Assembly: GCA_964019165.1 (NCBI GenBank)
Contig: OZ025272.1
Location: forward strand, 2,697,293-2,761,292
Source of the DNA: Mastigias papua
Lineage: Eukaryota; Cnidaria; Scyphozoa; Rhizostomeae; Mastigiidae
DNA length: 64,000 nucleotides
Direction of reading: 5' to 3'
The notes below the pieces were generated by a model. The model did not search any database. It was not told the origin of the DNA and saw only the letters and a program-made list of their open reading frames with translations. The translations under genes and the position numbers were made by a program. Shown here in pieces: positions 41,301 to 49,270 of this stretch. The stretch's first letter is position 1. The number at the start of each line of letters is the position of its first letter.

Positions 41301-42205
41301 TTGTGGGGCACATCTTCTCTCAGTGCAGCCACGTTTCTCAGATCAAAATTAATAAGTAAGTTAGGGCAAGTGCCTCACAGTCAGATCACTAACGAACAAT
41401 GAAATCAAAGCAGGGTTTTGCATATAGATGTAACTACTCACAACAAAACTTCTTGCTCATGGGTTTCTTCCTTACAACTCTCGATTTCCATGTTAGAATC
41501 TCCATACAAAAATTCATCTTCATCAAACTCTGCAACACTAATTAAAGATAAATTAATTTCATTAATAAATAGAACCTGCTCTTACAAACTTTTCGAGAAC
41601 GGTAAGCAGAATCTATGCACCTAATAAGCAAAGGGCACGAGTCTCTAGTTCATTAGAGACTAAATGCCCTACTGTTGGAGAAAATAAGCTATACTGTACT
41701 ATTGCCTTATGTCCTTCAATAGGAGCTCTACCCACTCACATCTTTTCCAAGTTTCGCTAACTAATCCACAAGCTCTATCCCATAAATCATTATTTCATTA
41801 TTTATATCATCATTATAAACTATTGAACGTCCTCCCTTCCTCTTCCTTCCAAGAATCCTACAATTCGTCTTTTTTCAATTCTAAAATCAACAACCTGATC
41901 TAATCTCCCATTCTGCTTAGGTTTTTTCTCCCTTTGCTAGCGGCTTTCGCTATAGGCCTGAGGGCTTTTGCCCAACATTATTTACAAGAATAACATTCTG
42001 CTTCAAATAGACACTGATGTGTAATTCATAATTTTCTAAAGAGTACTAAAACAACGGCGGATTACCTCTGAGCCTCTTGTCTTTTAGGAAGGCCTGTAGC
42101 ACTACTTGTTCTGTGGGTAATGTTTTGGGCAACGCAATCAGATGCTTCTGTTGAGAAGAGTCCACTAGAGTCTTTGTACATACAACACGCAGCAATCTTC
42201 GATGC
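8173..42205 (-). CDS. CPSF1: Cleavage and polyadenylation specificity factor subunit 1, C-terminal half
   Basis: CPSF1 (CPSF160) is the scaffold of the nuclear complex that recognises AAUAAA and cleaves pre-mRNA. Exons in transcription order: 42066-42205, 41442-41537, 38026-38202, 37131-37296, 35740-35803, 34974-35044, 33684-33836, 32636-32752, 22303-22393, 21671-21755, 20078-20219, 19165-19233, 17722-17805, 14723-14869, 13819-13851, 11401-11467, 10601-10648, 10189-10338, 9533-9662, 8355-8493, 8173-8241. They join in phase into 745 codons plus TAG at 8173-8175. Diagnostic matches run in order with family CPSF1: [181 protein letters not shown] and [11 protein letters not shown]. These cover the later beta-propellers and the C-terminal helical domain. 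The N-terminal ~700 residues of a ~1440-residue protein were not found upstream. No stop or frameshift is seen, so the gene looks functional. Confidence 0.93.
13819..13851 (-). CDS. CPSF1: 33-bp CPSF1 microexon (candidate)
   Basis: Eleven codons ([11 protein letters not shown]) lie between AAG and a GTAAAA donor. They fill precisely the eleven-residue gap between LLRFQ (exon ending 14723) and DAKPLEV (exon starting 11467), where the human protein has eleven residues containing LSLVSR. Both flanking junctions are phase 0. The acceptor has a poor pyrimidine tract, so another small exon in the 3.2-kb interval remains possible. Confidence 0.5.
14087..14593. mobile_element. 507-bp MITE with TACTCTTAAGTGCC termini
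   Basis: The left end TACTCTTAAGTGCCTAATTG and the right end CAATTAGGCACTTAAGAGTA are perfect inverted repeats, consistent with a TA target site. The interior carries several CCCCCCGTTAATTCCGAC-like subrepeats and no reading frame. It is inserted in the CPSF1 intron between the exons at 14723 and 13851. Confidence 0.85.
14996..15068 (-). tRNA. tRNA-Phe (anticodon GAA)
   Basis: A 73-nt cloverleaf on the minus strand. The D arm is TAGCTCAGTTGGGAGAGC, the anticodon loop CTGAAGA gives GAA, and the T arm CCTGG-TTCGATC-CCGGG doubles as the B box. The discriminator base is A. The acceptor stem pairs except for a G5-A68 mismatch. A run of five T follows on the minus strand, as a pol III terminator. 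It lies in a CPSF1 intron on the same strand. It may be a functional gene or a slightly decayed copy. Confidence 0.85.
15480..16375. repeat. Two diverged copies of a ~240-bp intronic repeat
   Basis: Segments at about 15485-15715 and 16150-16370 share an ordered set of motifs: cacacataatacagaaatac, aaatctat, a purine-rich agatgatg core, an actttcttaa block and a gcagccgagtacc end. A third copy lies at about 34560-34775. All three are in CPSF1 introns. No coding capacity is seen. Confidence 0.55.
20460..20645. repeat. AGTGATTGTGAGTGAT minisatellite
   Basis: Irregular tandem units built from GTGATTGT and AGTGATGAACTATC alternate over about 185 bp in the CPSF1 intron upstream of the exon at 20219. 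Noncoding. Confidence 0.7.
22830..23335. repeat. ~36-bp minisatellite (GTTGTGTC/GTTGCATCTACT)
   Basis: About 500 bp of imperfect units alternate GTTGTGTCAACT, GTTGTGTCTGTT and GTTGCATCTACT in the large CPSF1 intron. All three plus frames stay open (Val/Ser-rich, Cys-rich and Leu-rich), which is what a biased tandem repeat without TAA, TAG or TGA produces. It is not convincing as a gene. Confidence 0.85.
23400..25330. other. Gene-free stretch before the MADF-BESS gene
   Basis: AT-rich intronic DNA with several C or G homopolymer runs (23886, 24210, 24737, 24790, 24920). No exon on either strand could be supported. The promoter of the MADF-BESS gene should lie near its right end, but no clear TATA box is seen. 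Confidence 0.4.
25334..31217 (+). CDS. MADF-BESS domain protein, two exons
   Basis: This is a putative DNA-binding protein of the MADF-BESS class (Adf-1/Dip3-like), typically nuclear regulators or transposase-derived factors. Exon 1 is 25334-25490 and exon 2 is 30466-31217 (TAA), joined in phase 1 through a GGT glycine codon, for 302 residues. Residues 10-100 form the MADF domain: [37 protein letters not shown], then [19 protein letters not shown] and [14 protein letters not shown] charged linker follows. A BESS motif lies near residues 203-245 ([18 protein letters not shown], then [12 protein letters not shown]). The tail is rich in Thr, Ala and Pro. Two overlapping-type AATAAA signals sit at 31219-31230, right after the stop. 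The 5-kb intron holds nested MITEs and a LINE relic. The whole gene lies inside a CPSF1 intron on the opposite strand. Domain identity is clear; function is not known. Confidence 0.85.
26514..27230. mobile_element. 717-bp TIR element, CAGTAGAAACCC termini
   Basis: The ends CAGTAGAAACCCTCATAAAA and (right end) TTTAATGCGGGTTTCTATTG are inverted repeats of about 28 bp, flanked by TA on both sides (26512-26513 and 27231-27232). This suggests a Tc1/mariner or pogo-type nonautonomous element. There is no transposase frame. Another element is inserted inside it. Confidence 0.8.
26944..27179. mobile_element. 236-bp MITE nested in the CAGTAGAAACCC element
   Basis: The termini GGGTCTGCTGGGATAAAGTG and the reverse complement of the right end, GGGTCTGTTGGGGGTAAAAT, are inverted repeats. 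They continue into GGGTAA-rich arms. TA flanks both ends (26942-26943 and 27180-27181). Confidence 0.8.
28140..30065. repeat. CCCTGACTTTTCCCTGA-type repeat pieces
   Basis: Tandem-like CCCTGACTTTT units occur at 28165-28235 and 29950-30065, the latter running into CCAGGTTTTCC. They resemble termini of a transposon. A further copy lies at 59280-59480. The LINE relic at 28.9-29.25 kb sits between the two pieces. Confidence 0.4.
28890..29252 (+). pseudogene. Non-LTR retrotransposon 3' coding relic
   Basis: Two overlapping frames give [20 protein letters not shown] and then, after a frameshift, [20 protein letters not shown] followed by PIYDQ. This CxC-E-H-C cluster is the zinc-knuckle-like C terminus typical of non-LTR reverse transcriptase polyproteins. 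It is broken and lies in the MADF-BESS intron. The Cys/His motif is unmistakable; the clade is not assigned. Confidence 0.75.
31219..31230 (+). promoter_or_regulatory. Polyadenylation signals of the MADF-BESS gene
   Basis: Two adjacent AATAAA hexamers (31219-31224 and 31225-31230) begin one base after the TAA stop of the MADF-BESS reading frame, implying a very short 3' UTR. Confidence 0.6.
31877..32052 (+). other. Possible isolated first exon
   Basis: An ATG in the context AGTATGGCGGCGC opens about 58 codons ([28 protein letters not shown]) up to a consensus donor GTAAGC after 32052. No partner exon was found, and the DNA after it (32110 on) is a repeat. It could be a real short exon, a relic or chance. 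Confidence 0.25.
32105..32425. repeat. Direct repeat, copy 1
   Basis: About 320 bp that recurs at 37500-37835 in the same orientation. Shared stretches include TCTTTATCTGTTTCAAACAC, GGTGAAATGCACTGATGTTG and AAATCGAAGTTAACAA. Both copies are in CPSF1 introns. Noncoding. Confidence 0.8.
33455..33600. repeat. GAT-rich microsatellite
   Basis: GATGAT and GATATTGATGAT units with drift, immediately downstream (in CPSF1 sense) of the exon at 33684-33836. Open frames here are repeat artefacts. Confidence 0.75.
36375..36970 (+). pseudogene. LINE relic: N-terminal RT piece with LINE-like 3' tail
   Basis: DNGKFWRK is followed in another frame by [20 protein letters not shown] and [18 protein letters not shown]. 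After a further frame change comes [20 protein letters not shown]. This is the segment before the reverse transcriptase fingers of CR1/L2-like LINEs. The catalytic part is missing. The copy passes directly into AT-rich DNA ending in a TATTATTATT tail at 36957-36972, so it looks internally deleted. Confidence 0.7.
37500..37835. repeat. Direct repeat, copy 2
   Basis: Partner of 32105-32425; see that entry for the shared blocks. It lies in the CPSF1 intron between the exons at 38026 and 37296. Confidence 0.8.
38640..40205 (+). pseudogene. LINE (CR1/L2-like) reverse transcriptase relic
   Basis: Broken frames give GVPQGSVL, then [20 protein letters not shown] with the DD of the RT active site. 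They continue with [37 protein letters not shown] and [19 protein letters not shown]. After an inserted MITE the element resumes with [20 protein letters not shown] degenerate AATAATAACGATAATAATAA tail ends it. Several stops and frameshifts make it dead. It sits in the CPSF1 intron upstream of the exon at 38202. Confidence 0.8.
39531..39986. mobile_element. pogo/Tigger-like MITE inside the LINE relic
   Basis: The ends CAGTACATCCTCATTCATCC and the reverse complement of the right end, CAGTACATCCTCGTTTATCC, both continue into GAAC. TA flanks each end (39529-39530 and 39987-39988). Length is 456 bp with no transposase. The terminal pattern CAGTA...CTC...TCCGAAC is typical of pogo/Tigger elements. 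Confidence 0.85.
40307..40684. repeat. ~375-bp near-perfect palindrome (foldback element)
   Basis: The two arms, each about 170 bp, are reverse complements with few differences. Left arm pieces TAGCCATTTGTAGATCTTTT, ATTTCATTTCATCGACACAT and CAGTTAAGATTTAATCAATT return inverted as ATTGATTAAATCTTAACTGG, ATGTGTCGATGAAATGAAAT and AAAAGATCTACAAATGGCTA. A short spacer lies near 40490. No reading frame. Confidence 0.9.
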
Positions 42206-42487
42206 CTAGGAGTGTAAACAGATAAGATACTTAAGTGAAACACAACCTGTTAGAGACCTGAAGTAAAATCTGAACATCTTCTGTTGCCAAAGAGAATTTT
42301 TCATTTCATTACTTCCTTTAAGGAGCAATCATCAGTTATGACCAGGGTGGGACTGAAAAGAAAATGGTGGGGTAACTGAAAAAATAAGTTATCTTAAGAG
42401 GGCTAGTAAAATAAAATTTGAACACAGGAATGGTGTAAAGCATATATTTGTCAAATGTAAAGGTGTATTAACAAGATATATGTCTGT

Positions 42488-42755
42488 GGGGTGAGTGGCC
42501 AAGCGGTTCATCTAGCTTCCGTAAGCTAGCTGAAGTTAAGCTTGACTGTGGTTGGTCGGCAACTGGATGGACGACTTTCCAGATATACGATCAAATCAAC
42601 TCACTCCGTCGTCCTTCGGAAGGGACGATAAACTAGGGGCCCCATGCCTGGATGCGGCATGCACAGTAGGCCTAAATTAGCTGAAAATGCTAGATATAAC
42701 AGCCTACTCAGAATAAAGTAAACAACAACAGCAACAACAACAACAACAACAACAA
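42488..42755 (+). mobile_element. tRNA-derived SINE with CAA tail
   Basis: The head GGGTGAGTGGCCAAGCGGTT followed by an arm-loop-arm (TAGCTTCCGTAAGCTAGC) looks like a Ser/Leu-type tRNA with an A box. A body with CGTCCTTCGGAAGGGACGAT follows, like conserved central SINE domains. A CAACAACAACAAC tail ends it. Confidence 0.75.
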
Positions 42756-42759
42756 GAAA

Positions 42760-45135
42760 TAATAGACCAGCTTGTTTTTAGGCTCAAAATCAAAAAACTA
42801 TCAAGAAGACTGAGGCTCAGCAAACATTAGATATTCTTATGTAAAAGTGTGTATAAAGCGGAACGAAAATTCTCACTAAAAGTACATAGATAGTGGGCAC
42901 TGCTCATAGATCGGGGTCAATTTTAAAAGTGGGGCGGCCAAGCTGTGCAGCCAAGGACATTTTATGAACCAACTGGGTTGACATGCAGGGGGGGTGCCAG
43001 GATTTCCCCCATAGGGTGTTAGGCTCCGCGACGGCGGATATATAAATCAGCTGCATACTCGATAAGGCAACTCTTTAAATTTACTCCTTGTTTATATCAT
43101 AAGAGGTATAAATCATGAACAACTTTACATTGATTTACAGGAATCAATGATAATAACTGGAAGCAAATAATCTCTGGCGGCTTCACAGCAGGACCCACCA
43201 TGGTTGGGTTCAATGTGACAGAAAATTTGTTCCAATTTTGCCCTCTAGATAAGCTTAAAACGCATCTCCCAGGTTAGAATGTGACAAAGTGGTAAAGTGT
43301 TTAGGTGCAAATCTAAGAAAAATCTAAAATAAGCATAAAGATGTTGAAAGTCTTGGAAAAATGTTGGAGGTAGGGCTTAAAGCCCAGCCCAGATGCAATT
43401 CTGGAAACTGCCATTCCAGCTGATATTTCAGTCCACTGAGCATGTCATATCGATGCAAGTTACCATGTACATACGAACACTGTCCCCTTCTGACGCCACC
43501 TTTGTTGACATGACCTCTTAAGAGCACTGATTTTACTCTATGGGAAAGAAGATGTGGCTGGTGCGTGAAATGGATGATCAGATGAAGAAATTTCGTTAGG
43601 AGCTTGTGAACTGCTTGAACAAGATGAATCATGAACAATTGATTCAGAACCCTTCACTGATAAGCTTGATACTTCGTACTACTTATTTGCTCATCATTAG
43701 ATCTAGCTTAAAACACAACTACGAAATATTTGATTTTGAAATCTAGGCCTTGTTTGAACTTTTCAGTCCTTCATTATAGTAAACTTAGTATATTCTGTAC
43801 TCACAGAGAGAGTACTGAGACATCACATCGTAGACAGATGTGAGTAGTCACCAAAATTTCGAGGAAATTTCCATGATACAAAACTACTCAACATCATATA
43901 TCTTTGCAACTGAAAAATTTATCTGATAAAAATGGGGGCATAGCCCCTGGCCACCCTGTCGTCGGCCCCCCTGATAGACAGAGACTTTTGTGTTCCAGAG
44001 ATTGTTGGCGAGATTGAACTTGCCAAATCTGAAAGACTGTGTTTGAAACACAACTTTTACCTGTGTGCGTGTCTTCCAAAACTATACTCTTTTTTAAAAC
44101 CAGCAACAAAAATGAGGTTCAGGCTGGCAGTTCAAAGTTTTTCCGAAATTTTGAGGCTGAATTGTTCTGAATTTGTTCTTAAATTATTGGGGTATAAGCA
44201 ATGTGGAAATTAGACAACATACAAGAGAACATTGAATGTTTATGAAACAGGCATTATCGGGTATTATCTTCAATAACAACAGCAGAAGGCCAGGGATGCC
44301 GGAGCATATTTTTGAGCGGGGGGGACTGGGGATGTGTTACAAGTCCATATGGAAGTATGCAACAATGGGGTCAGGGGCAGAGCCCCTGAAAAATTTTGCA
44401 ATCCACGCCCTATAATTCAGTGGGAAACGCCCTGTTTGAATATAGATATGCACTCTGTCTTGGTAGAGATGGCAGATAAAATCATTAAGATGTTTGTGAG
44501 AAAATTGAATAGACCTTATTGCTACTCTATAAAGATTGTGGCCAGGTCAGGTAAAATGATAGAGACACTCGTTTTTAGAGCAACGAGATCATGTTGAGCG
44601 CCAGGTGACCAAGAACACAGAACCCTTCCTAGACTTTACCTGTTTATGAGCTTTTTGGACCAGTCTATGGCACCACGTTTTGAAAAAACTTGGATTATTT
44701 ACCTCCAATAGGTCCTGATAACTCCGGCACTGGTACTTTTTAAAGGTGAGTGAACTTTAACACGGAAGAAGGAGATATACTTTCTATTGGATCAAATGCC
44801 TCAATCTTGATATCATACATGAGCAGAAAAGTGGGGGCGTTGCAGCCCCCCAGCCCCCCCCCCGGTTCCGGCGTGCCTGGAAGACAAAAGATATACATTC
44901 TTACAGATGTGTAATCCTTACTAAAAGTCTTGATACACTTCCGACTTGCTTTACACACTGGTGATTTGAGTGTTTCGAGGACTTTCAGCAAACATTGTTG
45001 AGCTTATGGTCCACAAATTTTGAGGCCCGTGTTCATATAAAACTGTTCTTATAAAAAAGAGTGTAATGTTTCCATGTTTGAAACGCAGAGTTGCTCGTGT
45101 GCATGCTAGACTTTATGTGCACAATGTTTTGGAGA
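42760..45135. other. Gene-free stretch upstream of known CPSF1 exons
   Basis: Searched for the missing CPSF1 exons on the minus strand; none could be supported. It contains a 104-codon minus open frame at 43324-43638 without recognisable similarity, and repeat-like C-rich pieces at 43930-43975, 44310-44410 and 44830-44880. Confidence 0.4.
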
Positions 45136-45139
45136 TTTG

Positions 45140-45489
45140 AGCTACCTAGTGGTACTGAAGTAATGCAATATCGTCGTCAAATAAAGTTAGGAGTGACTTT
45201 CAATACCAAAATTGGATTTCCTACAAATAACATTAAACACAGCGTTCCACTCCTGAATTAATGTTTTCAAGCAATCTTTGCTGTGAGGTGGCAGTTGTGA
45301 ATACCGTGTGAAAATGGATGTACTAGGAAGGAAGTAGAAATGCGGCATAGACATTATATTCCGCTTTTGGGAGAGTGGGTATAAGAAGGGAGAGCTTATT
45401 GGTCGAAATTAATTCGCGGGATATACGCTGAGCAAGGAGTGCAGGAAAGTTTAGCTGACAAAGCACTGGCAAACATACCCACTGGAAAG
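45140..45489 (+). promoter_or_regulatory. Candidate promoter and noncoding exon 1 of secreted gene A
   Basis: This segment is repeated at 54630-54934, upstream of paralogue B. Both copies share a TATAAG box (here 45380-45385) in the context GTGGGTATAAGAAGGGAGAG and a conserved ~85-bp block. The block ends in CCCACTGGAAAG followed by GT (donor after 45489). Coding exon 2 of gene A begins exactly at ATG after a splice acceptor, so a noncoding upstream exon is required, and this block is the only shared candidate. The implied first intron is about 3.8 kb. The alternative is an unrelated dispersed repeat. Confidence 0.55.
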
Positions 45490-46166
45490 GTATGCGTAAT
45501 ACAATTTTGAATTGATTTATCTTACAAGAAGCTTTGTACTGACAGCGAGGAAAATTTATCTTCTGCCATGAAATACTCACGTTTTTCCTATAAGAATATC
45601 CAATTTTTCCCTGGGCCTTAATACTCTTTAAAAAATTTCATTTTGAGCCTAAGAATATTCTTAAATTTTAGCGATGTTTATGTTTATCTCGTATCATAAA
45701 TTGTGTGTAACTGACACTCCGCAATGAGTTACAGAGTCACATCATAGTGTTATGACTCACAGACCCGATAAGCGAGTCTCACACTTGCTTTGCTTTCTAA
45801 AGAGAAGCTAGATTGGCAAAAAATCTAAGCCTTGATGAATCTTGAGCCATGATTTATTCTTAAATTGTTCTTAAATTTCAGTTACATTCAGCCTTGAATT
45901 TCATAAAAGTGTGCTTACCGCACAAGATATTTCAGCATGTTGAAATACAACTGCAGAAATTCATAGATACACCTGGCACATTCCAGGATCACATCTATTT
46001 CTTAAAAGATTCTTTTAAATTTTTATTTTTTTTCAGCGTAATATAATTCTATACTCTTGTGCTTCTTGAAGGAAAATTTCATGACTACAATTCTCATTAA
46101 TTCTTACTTACTTATTAATTCTTACTTCTCATTAATTCTTCTTGTTACTTTTCTGTATCAAGCTCA

Positions 46167-46618
46167 CTTCAGTACTTCCTCGACAACCCGGCCGTGACCC
46201 TGGCCTTAAACTTTATTTTAACTGAAACGTTGTCTTCTGTGTATGAAAATAAAATGTTACTTGCAACTAAAATCAAATTGATTCTTCGTCTTCTCCAGAT
46301 GCTACTCGAAAAAGAGTAATTTTGTGCATCAACAATAATTTGAAAGTTTGTGAAATGGTCCGCAAAAAAGTGCCACAGTCACCAAAACCTTGAAAAGGGG
46401 ATTGTTCGACAAGATTGAGGAATATGGCGTGCCTTTTTGAGTTGTTCCTTTCTATGCCCTAATATAAGCTCAAGGAATAGAACAATAACAACTTTTTCAA
46501 CACTTTCTAATTATCTCAGCTCTTTTTCTTCTGGATGATGTCTAAAGCATAATTTTGTTTGACCGGCCATTTTGGATTATCCGACACCATTTTAGAAAAG
46601 ATAATCGAGGAAGTACTG
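46167..46618. mobile_element. Second pogo-like MITE
   Basis: The left end CAGTACTTCCTCGACAACCC and the right end, read in reverse complement as CAGTACTTCCTCGATTATC, are inverted repeats. Inside each end lies a GGCCG/CGGCC block. About 450 bp, no transposase frame. It lies in the first intron proposed for secreted gene A. Confidence 0.65.
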
Positions 46619-47039
46619 TATCTAAATTTTCAATAATGCTGTTCTTAAGTCCTGCATCTCTTTGCAAAGCCATCTTAGAAAGCTGTGGCTATCACGCAGT
46701 AGTAACCCGACAGACTCTACTCGGGGCAGAAGGGATTTAAACTCTTGTTGTAAAATTTCGTAGCCCAATGCAAGAAACACGATAAATTTACTCGGCCCAT
46801 ATTTATCATCAAGTAGAATTTCATAGCCCCTAACGTTTCGATTAGGAATGGTAAAAAATGCTGCCTGGAATAAGCACAGGACAAGTCTTCACTCTTTGGA
46901 GGTGATTCGGCACTATGTTCTTGAGAAAAAAAAGAATCTCCTCATTTCTGCTCATCGATAACCTGTTACTGTGTTGCACATTATTCCATTGCAAATTTGA
47001 AACATAAATCTTTTCAATCTGGAGCAAACCCAAGGTTGC

Positions 47040-48310
47040 GTAAATCTTCCGCTCCTGGTGACGCAAAGCAGATGTGATTAATCATCTTCAAACCCCCCAT
47101 CACTAGAGATTTCTGCTGTCTCATCTTAACCTCCTTCACTAGAGGAGATACTGTTGTCCTCCTTTCCTGTAATGTTGATTGTTACATCTTCATCACCATC
47201 AATCTTAATTTGACCATTAAGTGTCACCCTCGTATTCTTAATATTTACTACCAGTGGTTTTTTCAGTTGTTGAAAAGTAATGTGCTGGTGTATCACCACT
47301 ACTTTCCCTTTTTCTGTAGTGACAGGTAGGCAGCTAACTCATGCTTCTTTACGTACTTGTCCAGAGTCGTCACCATCAGTAATGTCAAACTGTTATTCTC
47401 ATAGTGAGACACTCATTCAAGCTCCTTAAAGTCTCTTCAGAATTAGTTTCCACTTTCTTTGCCTTTTTTTTTATCATTGTCTACTTATTCAATTTGTAGA
47501 TGCTCGTGGTACCGCCTCGCAATACTCTCATGTCAATAATAATATATTTATCGCAGATATATCAATGTAGATTTCCGGTAACTTATCCCCTTCAAATGCA
47601 GTCATACCTTTACTTTGGAAAGCTGTTTTAAGTTTTTTCTGGATCAAAAATCACCTATATCCCTCTCCATACAATTAAGAGCTGTTTGTGTAGCAGACAC
47701 ATGGCACTAATGATACTCAGGTAATTGTTGAATGAAGAAATATTATCCTGCAATTCTAAACCTTCTTTCTATATACTGATTTAATAGCCCATCTGTCCAG
47801 TATGAAATAATTTGTTGGCCCAACATTTCCCCTTTAAACGTTTTGGTGACCCTGTTAAATCCCTTCCGCCCCAGTCTGCTCCATACTCTATGACAGCTCC
47901 CTTACTAATATCTAATCAATCTTCCTGGGTCTATCGGTCTTGTAGCATGTGGGTGATTTCAATAAATTTCTTAAACCGCATGATTCCATAATTTCATCAA
48001 TACTTTAATTCGTTTCTTCTGTGTAGTATTTTTGTACGTCATGCAATAGAGATTTATCGACGTTCCACGTTCTTACAAGAGGTATATTCTGATTGGGAGG
48101 GAGATCCATATATTGCCCCAACTAACCACTTTTTGGCTTTTAGATTAAGCTCCATATAAATGCACCCCTGATCGTAGGGGGGTTAGTATGATTTGACTTC
48201 CTTTGCAGGTACACTCTCTTGTATATATACTAGTATACTGCCTCCATACTTGTTTCCATCACAATGAAGGGGAGGGTGTGTAAAGTCCTCCATTCTGAAT
48301 AAGTCAGTCG
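47040..48310 (-). pseudogene. Decayed retroelement pieces (LINE endonuclease and unknown)
   Basis: At 48060-48280 the minus strand reads KYGGSILVYIQESVPAKEV, then MELNLKAKKWLVGAIYGSP, the pattern of a LINE AP-endonuclease domain. At 47040-47350 a frame with stops reads VVVIHQHITFQQLKKPLVVN, KIDGDEDVTINITG and TRSGRFTQPW, like the tail of a transposon polyprotein of unclear class. They may be two elements. Confidence 0.5.
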
Positions 48311-49270
48311 GCAGGCTGTTATCAAGTGTTTTCTAAAGCAATAGAAAGTAGATCATGTGATCTAGATCACACCATGCTTTGGTATGATAATGTTTAACCT
48401 TTCGAACTTGTTTAATATATAATTCATGCTTTGTTAGGCAATAACTATGCTATTTCGATTTCTTATTCAGATTGTTACTCGGATTTATTTTATTTCGATT
48501 TTGATCTTTATTCACATTAAGATGAATAAAATGCAAGCTAGAGTTATGATGTTGAGCTTGGGATAATGTCCGAAATTTCGTGGTTTCATGTGTTCATTTG
48601 TACGAAATTTTTACCGAAATTTATGCGAAATCCTCAAATTTTAGTCCGAAGTTTTTTCTGCTCAAAAATTAAACGTGCGAAAATACCCCGTCGGAAATTT
48701 TAATCCTCCGTCTCTATTCCAAGTGGTGAAGGCCATAGTCCATAGTCCATAGTTCAAAGTTGCACTGACTGAAATCCTTGATTGAAGTCGAAATACTGTT
48801 TTTTATTTGCTGATTCTTACATGAGCTCTCCCTTGAAAGAGCACCCCTCAAATAAGCCACACCCCTTTGATGGCTAACTTATAAATGAGCGCCCAGGGTG
48901 CTCTTTCGTGAAAATACGGTATTTGTTGCAATCAATGCAGATGCGACTAGTGTCGTAACCGAGGGGGGATGGGCGTCCCGACACCCCCGCTTTTCTACAA
49001 CATGGTCCACAAGATTTTTCAAAAAGGTTTTTGATTAAGGGGAGAATGAAATACCTTACCGCTTACCATAGCTAATGTAAGTGAAATATTAGAGGAAAAG
49101 AGCTTGACGCGCATAGTCCACAAAAACTTTCGGGAGCTAGCTATGCCCTTAGCAACCCCCCCCCCCCTGTCACTTCAACACTGCTAGTTACGCTGTTGAA
49201 TGTTACTGATTTTCATTATTCGCCTTGTTTTCAAAACCACTGTAGTAATATTTCCCGAATTATTTCTCAG

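Noticed and set aside
41225..41340. Possible additional CPSF1 exon on the minus strand
   Set aside because: The exon ending at 41442 (donor GTGAGT, phase 2) joins in phase directly to the exon at 38202, and this segment is not needed and has no similarity.
43324..43638. 104-codon minus frame upstream of CPSF1
   Set aside because: No resemblance to the expected CPSF1 segment, no signal peptide or motif, and repeat-like surroundings.
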